43,060 nucleotides of DNA from Bacteroidia bacterium (GCA_018058135.1 JAGPCK010000022.1:1-43060); one strand, 5' to 3'. Shown: positions 17,742 to 26,732, numbered from the stretch's first letter. A program made the numbers and translations. Notes: a model not told the origin generated them from the sequence alone.

Positions 17742-17750
17742 TGTGTATAA
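17742..17750 (-). promoter_or_regulatory. DnaA-box-like 9-mer upstream of dnaN
   Basis: Read leftward the site is TTATACACA, a full match to the relaxed DnaA box TTATnCACA. A weaker relative, GTTATCAAC, lies at 17730-17722. It sits 7-15 bases upstream of the candidate -33 element of dnaN, where DnaA binding could affect transcription. A single 9-mer can occur by chance. Confidence 0.35.
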
Positions 17751-17756
17751 AATACC

Positions 17757-17787
17757 TTGTATAGCAAGTGCAACAGGTATAATTTTG
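17757..17787 (+). promoter_or_regulatory. Promoter of dnaN
   Basis: TAATTTTG (17780-17787) is a perfect TAnnTTTG -7 box, with TTG (17757-17759) 20 bases upstream. The ATG of dnaN lies 28 bases downstream. Confidence 0.6.
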
Positions 17788-17815
17788 TTCCATACCCAAC
17801 GATAATTCCACACGT

Positions 17816-18937
17816 ATGAAATTTGTTGTTTCAACCAGCAACCTCCTGAGCCACCTTCAATTGATTGACGGAGTGGTGGTGTCTAAGCCAATCATTCCTA
17901 TTTTGGAGAATTTCCTGTTCGACATTAAAGGAAATAAATTGTCCATTTCTTCAACTGATTTAGAGACGTCTATGACTACCTCCATCGAAGTGGAAGCCAA
18001 TGAAGACATCAAAATAGCCATCCCGTCCAAGTTATTGATGGATACACTGAAAACCCTGCCTGAGCAACCACTTACGTTCTCTGTAGATGCTGCCACGTAT
18101 TCAGTAGAAATTCATACCGGTTCAGGCCGTTACAAACTTTCCGGACAAAACGGTGATGACTTCCCCAAGGTACCTGAGGTGGAAGGGGATAAAACCATCA
18201 ACATCCCTTCTAATGTATTGCTTCGGGCCATTGGTAAAACGGTATTTGCCACCAGCAACGATGAGCTTCGCCTTAACCTTACCGGGGTGTATGTACAGTT
18301 GTTTAATGACAACATTACTTTTGTAGCTACCGATGCCAATCGTTTGGTGCGTTTCATTCGCAAAGACGTAAAGCCGGGGGTGGAAGATGCATTCATCATT
18401 CCTAAAAAAGCACTTAATCTGCTACGCTCATCACTTTCCAATGATGATACTGTAGTAAAAATTGACTTCAATAAATCAAATGCATTTTTCTCCTTTGAAG
18501 GTGTGAACCTTATTTGCCGCCTTATTGATGAGAAATACCCTGATTACCGTGCGGTAATTCCTGCAGATAATCCGAATGTACTTACCATCAACAAACAAGC
18601 TTTCCAAAGTGCCATTAAACGTATCTCTATTTTCTCTAACAAAACCACGCACCAAATTCGCCTTAAACTGGCGGGCAGTGAGTTGATTTTATCAGCCGAA
18701 GATTTTGATTTTGCCAATGAAGCGCAAGACCGTCTCGCTTGCCAGTACGAGGGTCAGGACATGGAAATAGGCTTTAACTCCCGTTACCTTATTGACATGA
18801 TTAATGCCGTAGATACAGATGAGGTACGCATGGAAATGTCGCAACCCAACCGTGCCGGTTTAATGTTGCCTGCCAAGCAGGATGGAGACGAGGATATGTT
18901 GATGCTGGTAATGCCTATGATGCTGAACAATTATTAA
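17816..18937 (+). CDS. dnaN: DNA polymerase III subunit beta (sliding clamp)
   Basis: The 373-residue protein would form the dimeric ring that tethers DNA polymerase III to DNA. It has the three-domain clamp pattern: MKFVVSTSNLLSHL...KPIIPILENFLF in domain I, KTVFATSNDELRLNLTGVY followed by FVATDANRLVR in domain II, and KYPDYRAVIP in domain III. The C-terminus MLMLVMPMMLNNY matches the terminal MPMRL-type strand that lines the peptide-binding pocket. Length fits (E. coli 366). It is not next to dnaA or recF, stands alone, and has its own promoter and a downstream terminator. Confidence 0.98.
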   Translation: MKFVVSTSNLLSHLQLIDGVVVSKPIIPILENFLFDIKGNKLSISSTDLETSMTTSIEVEANEDIKIAIPSKLLMDTLKTLPEQPLTFSVDAATYSVEIHTGSGRYKLSGQNGDDFPKVPEVEGDKTINIPSNVLLRAIGKTVFATSNDELRLNLTGVYVQLFNDNITFVATDANRLVRFIRKDVKPGVEDAFIIPKKALNLLRSSLSNDDTVVKIDFNKSNAFFSFEGVNLICRLIDEKYPDYRAVIPADNPNVLTINKQAFQSAIKRISIFSNKTTHQIRLKLAGSELILSAEDFDFANEAQDRLACQYEGQDMEIGFNSRYLIDMINAVDTDEVRMEMSQPNRAGLMLPAKQDGDEDMLMLVMPMMLNNY

Positions 18938-18958
18938 TCGCACATTTCAATAGCAGCC

Positions 18959-18990
18959 AAGCCCCGTTTAGCACAGCTTTCCGGGGCTTT
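18959..18990 (+). terminator. Terminator hairpin after dnaN
   Basis: AAGCCCCG (18959-18966) pairs with CGGGGCTT (18982-18989) around a 15-base loop. It lies 21 bases after the dnaN stop and is followed by a T-rich stretch (TGTTGATTTTA). Confidence 0.7.
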
Positions 18991-19098
18991 GTTGATTTTA
19001 ATACCTCTGTTTAGTTCTTACTGAAAGGCAACTCTTTCAACAGTAAGTATTAAAAACTCATTTTATTGCTTTACTTTGAATAACCAAAACCGCTGCCC

Positions 19099-19641
19099 AT
19101 GAAAAACAAATATTCGCTGGTGTTGCTGTTGGCAGCCTTTTGTTGCATGGGCGTTCAATGCAAAGAAGACGAACCTGATAAGACAGAAGAATTAGCCAAG
19201 CTGCCACCCGCCACTACCAAAGGGCGTAATACATTTGGTTGCCTTATTAATGGAAAGGCGTTTCCGCAAAGTAGTGAGGGGTATCATGAGAAGATGGTGT
19301 ATTATTACGATGGAGAACTATTTGTGAGTTATTCAACTATGTTTAACTCCTTCGATGCAAATGAAATCATAACAATAAGAACTAACAAGATACATTCGGA
19401 AGGGATATTTCAAATTGAACCGATAGCAGGAGAGGATCAGTTTAGTGTAAACACGGGAGGTAACCTTTACTCTTGTAGATATTTTCCAAGCCATGAAGAT
19501 AGAAATGCATTAATTACTATAACCCGCTTAGATAGCATTAACCATATTATTTCAGGCAAATTTAGTTTCAAAGCCAAAACCAGGCAAGGCGACAAAGAAG
19601 TGTCTGTTGAGCATGGTCGTTTTGACTTCTTTTATCAATAG
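19099..19641 (+). CDS. Hypothetical lipoprotein (DUF6252-like N-terminal pattern)
   Basis: The 180-residue protein has an export signal (MKNKYSLVLLLAAFCCMG) with a likely lipidated Cys21, although the lipobox GVQC is unusual. After a charged linker comes LPPATTKGRNTFGCLINGKAF, a block common in small Bacteroidota lipoproteins. It precedes a beta-strand-rich body ending SVEHGRFDFFY. I do not recognise an enzymatic motif. TTACTTTG about 25 bases upstream may be a -7 element. It is flanked by the dnaN terminator and the transglycosylase gene, and is probably monocistronic. Confidence 0.75.
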   Translation: MKNKYSLVLLLAAFCCMGVQCKEDEPDKTEELAKLPPATTKGRNTFGCLINGKAFPQSSEGYHEKMVYYYDGELFVSYSTMFNSFDANEIITIRTNKIHSEGIFQIEPIAGEDQFSVNTGGNLYSCRYFPSHEDRNALITITRLDSINHIISGKFSFKAKTRQGDKEVSVEHGRFDFFYQ

Positions 19642-19806
19642 GTCACACCTCAGTATGCTGACTTTGTAACTCAGAACATTGTGGCTTTGTTGATTAAAAC
19701 CAATTGGTTGTACTATATACTGGGCAACATTTCGGATATTTTTGCTCCTGTTTAACGTGGGGCAATAAACGTATTGAGGTACGGATATTGCTTACCAAGC
19801 GCAGTA

Positions 19807-21126
19807 ATGTTCAAAAGCAAAAATATACTTCTGTTGGTACCGGTTCTGCTGGCTTCCCTGTGCGGAGTGGCCCAGCCTGCGGGCACATCGGCTGAGGAAG
19901 AGCGTATTGTGGCAGCCTTAGATAGTTTGTACAATGCTTTTCACGCCCACCGCACCGACAAGCGCACGGCAGGCGACCTCAACATTTACGGCTTTAATGA
20001 GTTGGATATTCCGCAGTACAGTGATTCTGTTATTAAATACCGGCTTTCCTTACTCGAATCGCCCATTGCCATGGATTACAATGAACACGTGCAGGGCTTT
20101 ATTAACCTGTATGCCATCAGAAAACGTAACCTTACCTCCAAGGTGCTGGCCCTTTCCAAGTATTATTTTCCCATGTTCGAGCAAATACTTGATCAGCAAA
20201 AGTTGCCTTTGGAGTTTAAGTACCTGGCCGTAATTGAATCGGCACTTAACCCGCGGGCGGTTTCTGTAGCCAGTGCCAACGGGTTGTGGCAGTTCATTAA
20301 CAGTACCGGAAAAATGTACGGGTTAAAAATAAACACACTGGTAGACGAGCGCAGAGATCCGTATAAATCAACCCTCGCAGCCTGTCAGTATTTTAAAGAC
20401 TCTTACGCCCTGTATGGCGATTGGTTGCTGGTCATTGCTTCGTACAACTGCGGTCCGGGTAACGTAAACAAAGCCATCCGCAGGTCGGGGGGCAAAATGA
20501 ATTTCTGGGAAATAATGCCCTACTTGCCCAAAGAAACCCGCGGTTATGTGCCTGCCTTTATAGCCGCTACCTACGTGTTGAGTTATGCTACCGAGCACAA
20601 CATTTACCCCATGGAGCTCGACATAAAGCTCAATGTAGATACCATACACATCAGCAACAGCACCACGTTTCAGAAGCTTTCGCAAATAACCGGGCTGGAA
20701 CTTTCCATTATTGAAGATTTGAATCCCGCTTACAAAAAAGGAGTAATTCCGTGGTACCAGGGTTCAGCAGCCATTGTATTACCTTATGAATACGCCATGA
20801 AGTATGCGAGTTATCGAGCCAATCCTGCCGGTTTTATTCCGGCAACGGGAGACTCTGTTCCTTCGGATGTTATTTTCGATGATGATTTGATAGTCAATAC
20901 CCCACCGCCCGAGCAGCCCGACAGAACAGCGGTAAACAAGCCCCAGAAGAAAAAAGTACACGTGGTACAACGCGGTGACGGCTTATTCAAAATATCGCGC
21001 AAGTTTAATGTAACCGTAGAGGACATTCGCAAGTGGAACAACCTCAAAAACGATAAACTGGTGCCGGGTCAAAAGCTTAACATTTACCCTACTACACAGG
21101 CTCCGCGCAGAAACGGCAACAACTAA
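19807..21126 (+). CDS. LysM-containing lytic transglycosylase (MltD-like)
   Basis: The 439-residue exported protein cleaves the MurNAc-GlcNAc bond of peptidoglycan to give 1,6-anhydro products. The ATG at 19807 gives a signal peptide (MFKSKNILLLVPVLLASLCG). An earlier in-frame ATG (19774) would bury it. The SLT domain spans about residues 115-260, with catalytic Glu144 in LAVIESALNP, then ASANGLWQFINSTGKMYG and ASYNCGPGNVNKAIRR. A proline-rich linker leads to one LysM repeat (VHVVQRGDGLFKISRKF, about 384-428). MltD of E. coli carries more than one LysM. It appears to be a single-gene unit, and the next gene has its own -7 box. Confidence 0.95.
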   Translation: MFKSKNILLLVPVLLASLCGVAQPAGTSAEEERIVAALDSLYNAFHAHRTDKRTAGDLNIYGFNELDIPQYSDSVIKYRLSLLESPIAMDYNEHVQGFINLYAIRKRNLTSKVLALSKYYFPMFEQILDQQKLPLEFKYLAVIESALNPRAVSVASANGLWQFINSTGKMYGLKINTLVDERRDPYKSTLAACQYFKDSYALYGDWLLVIASYNCGPGNVNKAIRRSGGKMNFWEIMPYLPKETRGYVPAFIAATYVLSYATEHNIYPMELDIKLNVDTIHISNSTTFQKLSQITGLELSIIEDLNPAYKKGVIPWYQGSAAIVLPYEYAMKYASYRANPAGFIPATGDSVPSDVIFDDDLIVNTPPPEQPDRTAVNKPQKKKVHVVQRGDGLFKISRKFNVTVEDIRKWNNLKNDKLVPGQKLNIYPTTQAPRRNGNN

Positions 21127-21180
21127 GCACCCTTCATTAAAAAATAACACTTACAACTGGTGCAAAAGCGCAAGAATCTG

Positions 21181-21188
21181 TAAGTTTG
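21181..21188 (+). promoter_or_regulatory. -7 element immediately before the GTG-start lipoprotein gene
   Basis: TAAGTTTG fits TAnnTTTG exactly and ends four bases before the GTG at 21193. Transcription would therefore begin at or beside the start codon. The -33 position holds only CTGG. Confidence 0.5.
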
Positions 21189-21192
21189 AGCA

Positions 21193-22734
21193 GTGAATTA
21201 CAAAACCATTTTTTCATTCAGTTTTTGGAGCATCTTGCTGGCAGCAGGTTTTTTTGCTTCCTGTAAAAAAGAAGAGTTTGCAGGAAAGGCAAACACCAAC
21301 CTGCTTCCGGAAACCCATATGCTGGCTGACACCATTCAACGCACCGGAGATAACCGGTTCCGCACGCAGGTGTTGGTGCAATGGTGGGGAAATGATGCCG
21401 ATGGATTTGTTACCGGCTATGAAGTTTCTTTGGATGGCATCAATTGGTTTTTTACTACCCGGCAAGACAGTGTGTTTTCACTTTCCCTTCCTGCGGGTAA
21501 AGACACCTTCGATTTCCCGTTTTATGTGAGAGCCATAGATAATAAAGGAGCCAAAGATTTAAGTCCGGCTACATTGGCTTATCCCGTAAAAAACTCAGCA
21601 CCCGATGTGCGCTTCATTTTTGCCAGCGGAACTCCGGGCAGCCCGTCACGTAATCCCGTAAAAACATTTCCCGTGTTGCGTTACAGTTGGGAAGGCAGCG
21701 ACCCTGACGGGGAAGATAACATTGACCACTACGAATTATTTTTGAACGATACCACTGCTGCACCTTATGTGGTGCCGGCCAATGCATCAGCTGTTACCTT
21801 TACCGGGAAAAACTTTGCAGGCACAGTTACCGATTGTGATGTGTTTATTAACAATGCTACCGTTGCACTTTCCTTACCTGCAACAGGCATGAAGTTGAAT
21901 GAATACAACACGGTTTACATTCGTTCAGTAGATAAGGTAAATGCGAAATCAGTGTTTAAAGCTACACCTGCTGTGTGGGTGAAAAAGCCCGCAAGTGATG
22001 TGTTGGTGGTTAATGCGTTTATCAATACGTTTACTAAAAACACCGTACAAAACTTTTACCTCAGCAACATGGTGAATGTGGGTGTAACTGTTTTTGATAC
22101 GTTGCAGGCCACCGAACAAGTAGCAAATAACTACACCGAACTTTCAACCGACCCGTTGACACAATCACGTGTATTTGCACTGTTCAAAAAAATTCTGTGG
22201 TTCAGTGATGATGCCGATTTTTCGTTGTCGCTCGCACAAAAATCTACTACGGAATTTTTTGCCAAGGGCCAAAGCACAGGCAATGGGGGCCGGTTGTTTA
22301 TGGCCTTAGCGATAGCATCAGATATTGATCCTTTAGCCAACTACCTTGATTTTACACCTGTGCGTAAATTGGTTTCACCACCGGCAGGCAGCACGTTCCG
22401 TTTTGCGAAAGACTCGTTGGTTACTCCGCATAAAAACGGTTGGCCCGTATTAAAGTCCACAGCCATATTGCCCAGTGCGCGTCCGTTTGAAATACCGGAG
22501 GCTCCGAGCAGTTTATATGCTTACGATACGTTGTACAAAGCATCCATTACACAAAGCAGTTCGCAAGGTGCTACCTTGTGGGCTGGCCCTTCACATGTTA
22601 TAGCACGCAGGGTAACCATCAGCACGGGGAAGTCAAACTTTATTATATCATCGCTGCCTTTTCACTTGTTGAACGGTAACAACAACATCGGGCAGTTTTT
22701 CCAGAAAACGCTCAAAGACGAATTAGACTTCTAA
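21193..22734 (+). CDS. Fibronectin III-like lipoprotein of unknown function
   Basis: The 513-residue protein begins at GTG. Only this start keeps the lipoprotein signal intact ([18 protein letters not shown], then FFASC with lipidated Cys24). Residues about 50-135 form an Fn3-like module ([20 protein letters not shown] ... [17 protein letters not shown]). A second follows at about 145-255 ([20 protein letters not shown] ... [12 protein letters not shown]). The C-terminal half resembles no family I can name; it may adopt an alpha/beta fold that assigns position-specific text such as [16 protein letters not shown]. The mRNA may be leaderless. It ends one base before the purN start, suggesting coupling. 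Confidence 0.8.
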
Positions 22735-22735
22735 C

Positions 22736-23299
22736 GTGAAACGTATCATCATTTTTGCTTCCGGCTCAGGTTCCAATGCACAACGCATCATCGAACATTT
22801 TAACGCACACCCACACAAAGCACAAGTAGTTGCGGTGTATTGCAATAACCCTCGTGCCTACGTTATTGAACGATGCAAACAATTGAATATCCTATGCAGG
22901 GTTTTTAGCCGTAAAGATTTTTACGAGAACAATCAGGTGCTGCGTTGGCTGAAAGAAGATAGCGCTGAGCTGATTGTGCTGGCCGGGTTTTTATGGCTTA
23001 TTCCTGCTGAATTAATTCGCGCATTTCCTGAACAGATTATTAATATTCACCCGGCCTTGTTGCCGACATACGGTGGCAAAGGCATGTACGGACATCATGT
23101 GCACGAAGCCGTAATTGCCAACAAAGAAACACAAAGCGGCATCACCATTCATTTGGTTAACGAAGAATACGACAAGGGCATAATACTCTTTCAGTCCACC
23201 ACGCCCGTTACACCAGATGACACACCCGATACGCTGGCACAAAAAATTCATCTGCTGGAGCACACACATTTTCCTCAAGTGATTGAAGCATATTTATAA
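22736..23299 (+). CDS. purN: Phosphoribosylglycinamide formyltransferase
   Basis: This enzyme transfers a formyl group from 10-formyltetrahydrofolate to GAR in step three of de novo purine synthesis. The 187-residue product has the phosphate-binding loop FASGSGSNAQRII at residues 7-19. The catalytic triad equivalents are Asn103 and His105 in INIHPALLP, and Asp146 in NEEYDKGIILFQ. A GTG at 22736 is the start; no ATG precedes the P-loop. One base separates it from the upstream lipoprotein stop, and kbl follows after 30 bases, so all three may be one transcript. Confidence 0.96.
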   Translation: MKRIIIFASGSGSNAQRIIEHFNAHPHKAQVVAVYCNNPRAYVIERCKQLNILCRVFSRKDFYENNQVLRWLKEDSAELIVLAGFLWLIPAELIRAFPEQIINIHPALLPTYGGKGMYGHHVHEAVIANKETQSGITIHLVNEEYDKGIILFQSTTPVTPDDTPDTLAQKIHLLEHTHFPQVIEAYL

Positions 23300-23329
23300 C
23301 ATATTTTTAACCCAAGAAATAGCATTACC

Positions 23330-24526
23330 ATGTACGGCAAACTGAAAGAACATTTACAAAAAGAATTAGCTTCCATAGAAGAAGCAGGATTATACAAACG
23401 CGAGCGTGTAATTACTTCGCCTCAAGGTGCAGAGATTACCCTGAATGACGGCAAAACGGTATTGAATTTTTGTGCCAACAACTACCTGGGCCTATCATCG
23501 CACCCGCGTGTGGTGAATGCAGCTAAAACGGCATTGGACACACACGGGTTCGGGATGTCATCGGTACGTTTTATCTGCGGTACGCAAGACATTCACAAAG
23601 ACCTGGAAAAAACCATTGCTGATTTTTACCAAACCGAAGACACCATTTTATATGCAGCCGCTTTTGATGCAAATGGCGGAGTATTTGAACCGTTGTTTCA
23701 GGAGATGGATGCCATTATCAGCGATGAGCTTAACCATGCTTCCATTATTGACGGAGTACGTTTGTGTAAAGCACAACGTTACCGTTACAAAAACAACAAC
23801 ATGGAAGATTTGGAAGAGCAACTGAAAGCAGCCGATGCCGCAGGAGCCCGGTTCAAAATTATTGTAACCGATGGCGTTTTCAGCATGGACGGTTACGTAG
23901 CGCAACTAGATAAAATTTGTGATTTGGCGGATAAGTACAATGCCTTAGTGATGACAGACGAGTGTCATAGTGCAGGCTTTATTGGTAAAACAGGTCGCGG
24001 TGTGCCGGAGTTGTGCAATGTGATGGGACGGGTAGACATTATTACCGGAACACTGGGCAAAGCTTTAGGCGGTGCCATGGGCGGCTATACCACCGGGCGC
24101 AAAGAAATTATTGACATGTTACGTCAGCGCTCCCGTCCGTATCTTTTCTCCAACTCACTTTCACCGGCCATTGTTGGTGCTTCGCTTGAAGTATTCAAAC
24201 TGTTGAATGAAAGCACTTCTTTACGCGATAAATTAGAAGCCAACGTAAAACAATTCAAAACTGGCATTAAGGCGGCAGGCTTTGAAATACGCGATGGTGA
24301 TTCAGCTATTGTACCTGTTATGTTATACGATGCCAAACTATCGCAGGATTTTGCCAATAAACTATTGAATGAAGGCATTTACGTAATCGGATTCTTTTTC
24401 CCGGTAGTGGCGAAAGGACTGGCCCGTATTCGCGTACAACTTTCAGCAGCACACGAGCCTGAACACATTGATAAGGCCATTGCAGCCTTCACCAAAGTGG
24501 GCAAGGAACTGGGTGTGATTAAATGA
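23330..24526 (+). CDS. kbl: Glycine C-acetyltransferase (2-amino-3-ketobutyrate CoA ligase)
   Basis: This PLP enzyme splits 2-amino-3-ketobutyrate with CoA into glycine and acetyl-CoA, the second step of threonine breakdown through threonine dehydrogenase. The 398 residues equal the length of E. coli Kbl, and the PLP lysine falls at the same number, Lys244 in [14 protein letters not shown]. Other family blocks are [26 protein letters not shown] and [10 protein letters not shown]. No threonine dehydrogenase gene lies next to it here. A strong terminator follows. Confidence 0.96.
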   Translation: MYGKLKEHLQKELASIEEAGLYKRERVITSPQGAEITLNDGKTVLNFCANNYLGLSSHPRVVNAAKTALDTHGFGMSSVRFICGTQDIHKDLEKTIADFYQTEDTILYAAAFDANGGVFEPLFQEMDAIISDELNHASIIDGVRLCKAQRYRYKNNNMEDLEEQLKAADAAGARFKIIVTDGVFSMDGYVAQLDKICDLADKYNALVMTDECHSAGFIGKTGRGVPELCNVMGRVDIITGTLGKALGGAMGGYTTGRKEIIDMLRQRSRPYLFSNSLSPAIVGASLEVFKLLNESTSLRDKLEANVKQFKTGIKAAGFEIRDGDSAIVPVMLYDAKLSQDFANKLLNEGIYVIGFFFPVVAKGLARIRVQLSAAHEPEHIDKAIAAFTKVGKELGVIK

Positions 24527-24545
24527 TAGCAGATTAAGTATACAG

Positions 24546-24574
24546 AAAAAGAGCAGCCGGTCTGCTCTTTTTTT
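24546..24574 (+). terminator. Rho-independent terminator after kbl
   Basis: AAAAAGAGCAG and CTGCTCTTTTT form a perfect 11-bp stem with a CCGGT loop. A run of T follows, 19 bases after the kbl stop. Confidence 0.92.
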
Positions 24575-24586
24575 ATGCCCTGAAAT

Positions 24587-24617
24587 TTTGTTTTCTCAAT
24601 TTCATATCGTAATATTG
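24587..24617 (+). promoter_or_regulatory. Promoter of the ars operon, overlapped by the ArsR operator
   Basis: TTTG (24587-24590) and TAATATTG (24610-24617) are 19 bases apart, which fits the -33/-7 consensus with one mismatch. The -7 box lies inside the palindrome at 24606-24621, so a bound repressor would block RNA polymerase. The arsR ATG begins 11 bases after the -7 box, giving a very short leader. Confidence 0.65.
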
Positions 24618-24621
24618 CGAT
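24606..24621. promoter_or_regulatory. arsR: Predicted ArsR operator 1
   Basis: ATCGTAATATTGCGAT is a palindrome of the form ATCG-n-AATATT-n-CGAT, with only the two n positions unpaired. It recurs at 24977-24992 with a single base changed. Position over the -7 box of the gene for an ArsR-family repressor supports autoregulation. Confidence 0.72.
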
Positions 24622-24628
24622 TCGAAAT

Positions 24629-24961
24629 ATGGGCGCAACTAAATCAGAAGAATTTACCATTAAAGACAACCGCATTGCGCGGTACGGTAAAGCACTGGCA
24701 CATCCGGCTCGGGTGGCCATACTTAAATTGTTGTTAAAAAAGCAAACCTGCGTGTGCGGAGACATTGTAGACGAGCTTCCCTTGTCTCAAAGCACGGTAT
24801 CACAGCATTTAAAGGAATTAAAAGCAGCCGGATTAATTAAAGGAAACATTGAAGGCAAGAACATTTGTTATTGCATTGATGAGAAAGAATGGAAGGTAGC
24901 TCAAACCTATCTGATGGATATGTTCAACACCTTTGTTGCTCCTAAAGACAACTGCTGCTAA
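24629..24961 (+). CDS. arsR: ArsR/SmtB family arsenic-responsive repressor
   Basis: The 110-residue winged-helix repressor should leave its operator when it binds As(III), derepressing the resistance operon. The recognition helix region is [19 protein letters not shown] (residues 52-70). Cys41 and Cys43 in QTCVCGDIV match the classical ArsR metal site on the DNA-binding helix (ELCVCDL in E. coli). Cys80/Cys82 and the terminal Cys109-Cys110 are extra thiols that may add or replace ligands. It heads the operon arsR-arsM-DinB-arsC-ACR3. The predicted operator at 24606-24621 overlaps its promoter. Confidence 0.93.
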   Translation: MGATKSEEFTIKDNRIARYGKALAHPARVAILKLLLKKQTCVCGDIVDELPLSQSTVSQHLKELKAAGLIKGNIEGKNICYCIDEKEWKVAQTYLMDMFNTFVAPKDNCC

Positions 24962-24976
24962 AAATTATATTTACAA

Positions 24977-24992
24977 ATCGAAATATTGCGAT
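24977..24992. promoter_or_regulatory. arsR: Predicted ArsR operator 2, abutting the arsM start codon
   Basis: ATCGAAATATTGCGAT matches operator 1 at 15 of 16 positions and ends on the base before the arsM ATG. TATATTTA about ten bases upstream could be an internal -7 element. The site may block initiation of an internal transcript or act as a roadblock. Confidence 0.7.
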
Positions 24993-25838
24993 ATGGAAAC
25001 GTCAGAACAGATTAAACAAAACGTAAAAGAGATTTACGGAAAGATTGCCACACAAACCAAGCAGGACAATGCTGCGAGCTGTTGCGGTGCCGGTGGGTGC
25101 AGTACAGAAGTGTACAACATCATGAGTGAAGAATACACGGATTTACAAGGCTACAATCCCGATGCCGATTTAGGTTTGGGTTGTGGTTTACCTACACAGT
25201 TTGCCAAAATGAAGCCCGGTGACACAGTGCTGGATTTGGGCAGTGGTGCCGGTAACGATTGTTTTGTTGCCAGAGCGGTGGTAGGTGATGCGGGGAAGGT
25301 AATAGGAGTGGACATGACGGAGAAGATGATTGATCTGGCTCGTGACAATGCAGAAAAACTTAATTTCAACAATGTAGAGTTCAGGTTGGGTGAGATTGAG
25401 AAACTACCCCTTGCTGCTGATCGGGTGGATGTGGTAGTGAGCAACTGTGTATTAAATCTGGTTCCTGATAAACAAAAAGCATTTCAGGAAATTTACCGTG
25501 TGTTAAAACCCGGTGGTCACTTCAGCATATCGGACGTGGTGCTGGTGGGTGAGTTACCGGAGAAAATACAATCGGCTACAGAAATGTACGCAGGTTGTGT
25601 AGCCGGAGCTTTGCAAAAAACCAAATACATTTCACTCATACATGAAAGTGGTTTTAAGAATGTAATCGTTCAAAAAGAAAAGCCCATCATTATTCCCAAC
25701 GATATTTTGCTCAACTACCTTTCGGAGCAAGAGATAAACGAGTACAAGAATAGTGGTAAAGGCATATTCAGTATTACTGTATATGCAGAAAAGCCGGCTG
25801 CAGAAAGTTGTTGTACTCCCGGTGGAGGTTGTTGCTAA
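24993..25838 (+). CDS. arsM: Arsenite S-adenosylmethionine methyltransferase
   Basis: The 281-residue enzyme methylates As(III) using SAM, giving mono- to trimethyl arsenicals. The SAM-binding Rossmann motif is LDLGSGAGNDC near residue 80, with an acidic loop at GVDMTE. The three arsenic-binding cysteines of the family appear as Cys64 (GLGCGLPT), Cys152 (VVSNCVLNL) and Cys202 (MYAGCVAG). An additional N-terminal pair (SCCGAGGC) and a C-terminal CCTPGGGCC are typical arsenic-scavenging thiols. The frame is open back to 24933, but that part overlaps arsR and reads through the operator. The ATG at 24993 gives the normal length. Confidence 0.95.
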   Translation: METSEQIKQNVKEIYGKIATQTKQDNAASCCGAGGCSTEVYNIMSEEYTDLQGYNPDADLGLGCGLPTQFAKMKPGDTVLDLGSGAGNDCFVARAVVGDAGKVIGVDMTEKMIDLARDNAEKLNFNNVEFRLGEIEKLPLAADRVDVVVSNCVLNLVPDKQKAFQEIYRVLKPGGHFSISDVVLVGELPEKIQSATEMYAGCVAGALQKTKYISLIHESGFKNVIVQKEKPIIIPNDILLNYLSEQEINEYKNSGKGIFSITVYAEKPAAESCCTPGGGCC

Positions 25839-25849
25839 TATTAAATATC

Positions 25850-26302
25850 ATGAATCAAACAGAAGTATTACTCGCCTTGTGGGCCGAAGCGAGAACAAGG
25901 TTAACCAATCAATTGCCCGCTATTCAGGATGCAGATTTACTTAAACGCCTGCACCCGCAATCTAACTGCATCGGTTTTTTACTTAAACACATAGGTGAGG
26001 TGGAGCAACTTTTTGCCCGCAATGTTTTCGGGTTGGACATTAAAGGTTCAGTGGAAACATTGGGTACAGGTAAAGACAAAGGACAGTACACCAATTCCGC
26101 AGAGTTACTTAGCTACCTGAACGAATCACACATTTTTCTGGAGCAAGCCATTAACTCCGTTCTTCCTGATGAATGGCATCAGGAAATTGAAACAAAAGAG
26201 TTTGGTACGCGTACCAAGGCACAGGCTTTGGGAAGAATAACTTCGCATACAGCTTACCACGCAGGACAAATAGGTATTATATTAAAATACGGACAGGTTT
26301 AG
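25850..26302 (+). CDS. DinB/YfiT-family metal-dependent four-helix protein within the ars operon
   Basis: The 150-residue protein has the DinB-superfamily metal triad: His47 in FLLKHIGEVEQLF, and His133/His137 in TSHTAYHAGQIG. This superfamily includes thiol S-transferases (bacillithiol, mycothiol) as well as uncharacterised damage-inducible proteins. The ATG at 25850 is chosen because the upstream extension to 25808 overlaps the arsM 3' end. It sits 11 bases after arsM and 4 bases before arsC, so it is firmly within the operon. A role in handling arsenic-thiol adducts is inferred from context, not shown by the sequence. Confidence 0.85.
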   Translation: MNQTEVLLALWAEARTRLTNQLPAIQDADLLKRLHPQSNCIGFLLKHIGEVEQLFARNVFGLDIKGSVETLGTGKDKGQYTNSAELLSYLNESHIFLEQAINSVLPDEWHQEIETKEFGTRTKAQALGRITSHTAYHAGQIGIILKYGQV

Positions 26303-26306
26303 TAGC

Positions 26307-26732
26307 ATGAAAAATATATTAATTCTTTGCACAGGCAACAGCTGCCGCAGCCAGATAGCACACGGTTACATGGCACATTTTGGCAAAGGGCTTTTGAACG
26401 TATACAGCGCGGGTATTGAAACGCATGGGGTAAACCCACGGGCCATTGCCACCATGAAAGAGGATGGAATTGATATCAGTCAACACACCTCAAACAATCT
26501 CACCGAATACCTCACTATTCCGTTTGATTACATTATTACCGTGTGTGATAATGCCAAAGAAAATTGTCCTTATTTCCCCGGCCATGCCCAACGTTTTCAC
26601 CACAACTTTACTGACCCTGCTAAAGCTACAGGAACGGAAGAAGAAGTGATGAGGGTGTTTGCACGGGTGCGCGATGAAATAAAAGAGTACTGTAAAAAAT
26701 TTGTAGAACGGGAACTGAATAAGCACAATTAG
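26307..26732 (+). CDS. arsC: Arsenate reductase, thioredoxin-coupled (low-molecular-weight phosphatase fold)
   Basis: This enzyme reduces arsenate to arsenite. The 141-residue product has the phosphate-loop Cys8-x5-Arg14 (CTGNSCRS). The redox pair Cys80 and Cys87 sits in TVCDNAKENCPYFPG, with the general acid region at Asp103 in NFTDPAKATG. The cysteine spacing is the same as in S. aureus ArsC (10, 82, 89), which indicates thioredoxin rather than glutaredoxin coupling. Its product, arsenite, feeds both the ACR3 pump and ArsM. Confidence 0.95.
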   Translation: MKNILILCTGNSCRSQIAHGYMAHFGKGLLNVYSAGIETHGVNPRAIATMKEDGIDISQHTSNNLTEYLTIPFDYIITVCDNAKENCPYFPGHAQRFHHNFTDPAKATGTEEEVMRVFARVRDEIKEYCKKFVERELNKHN

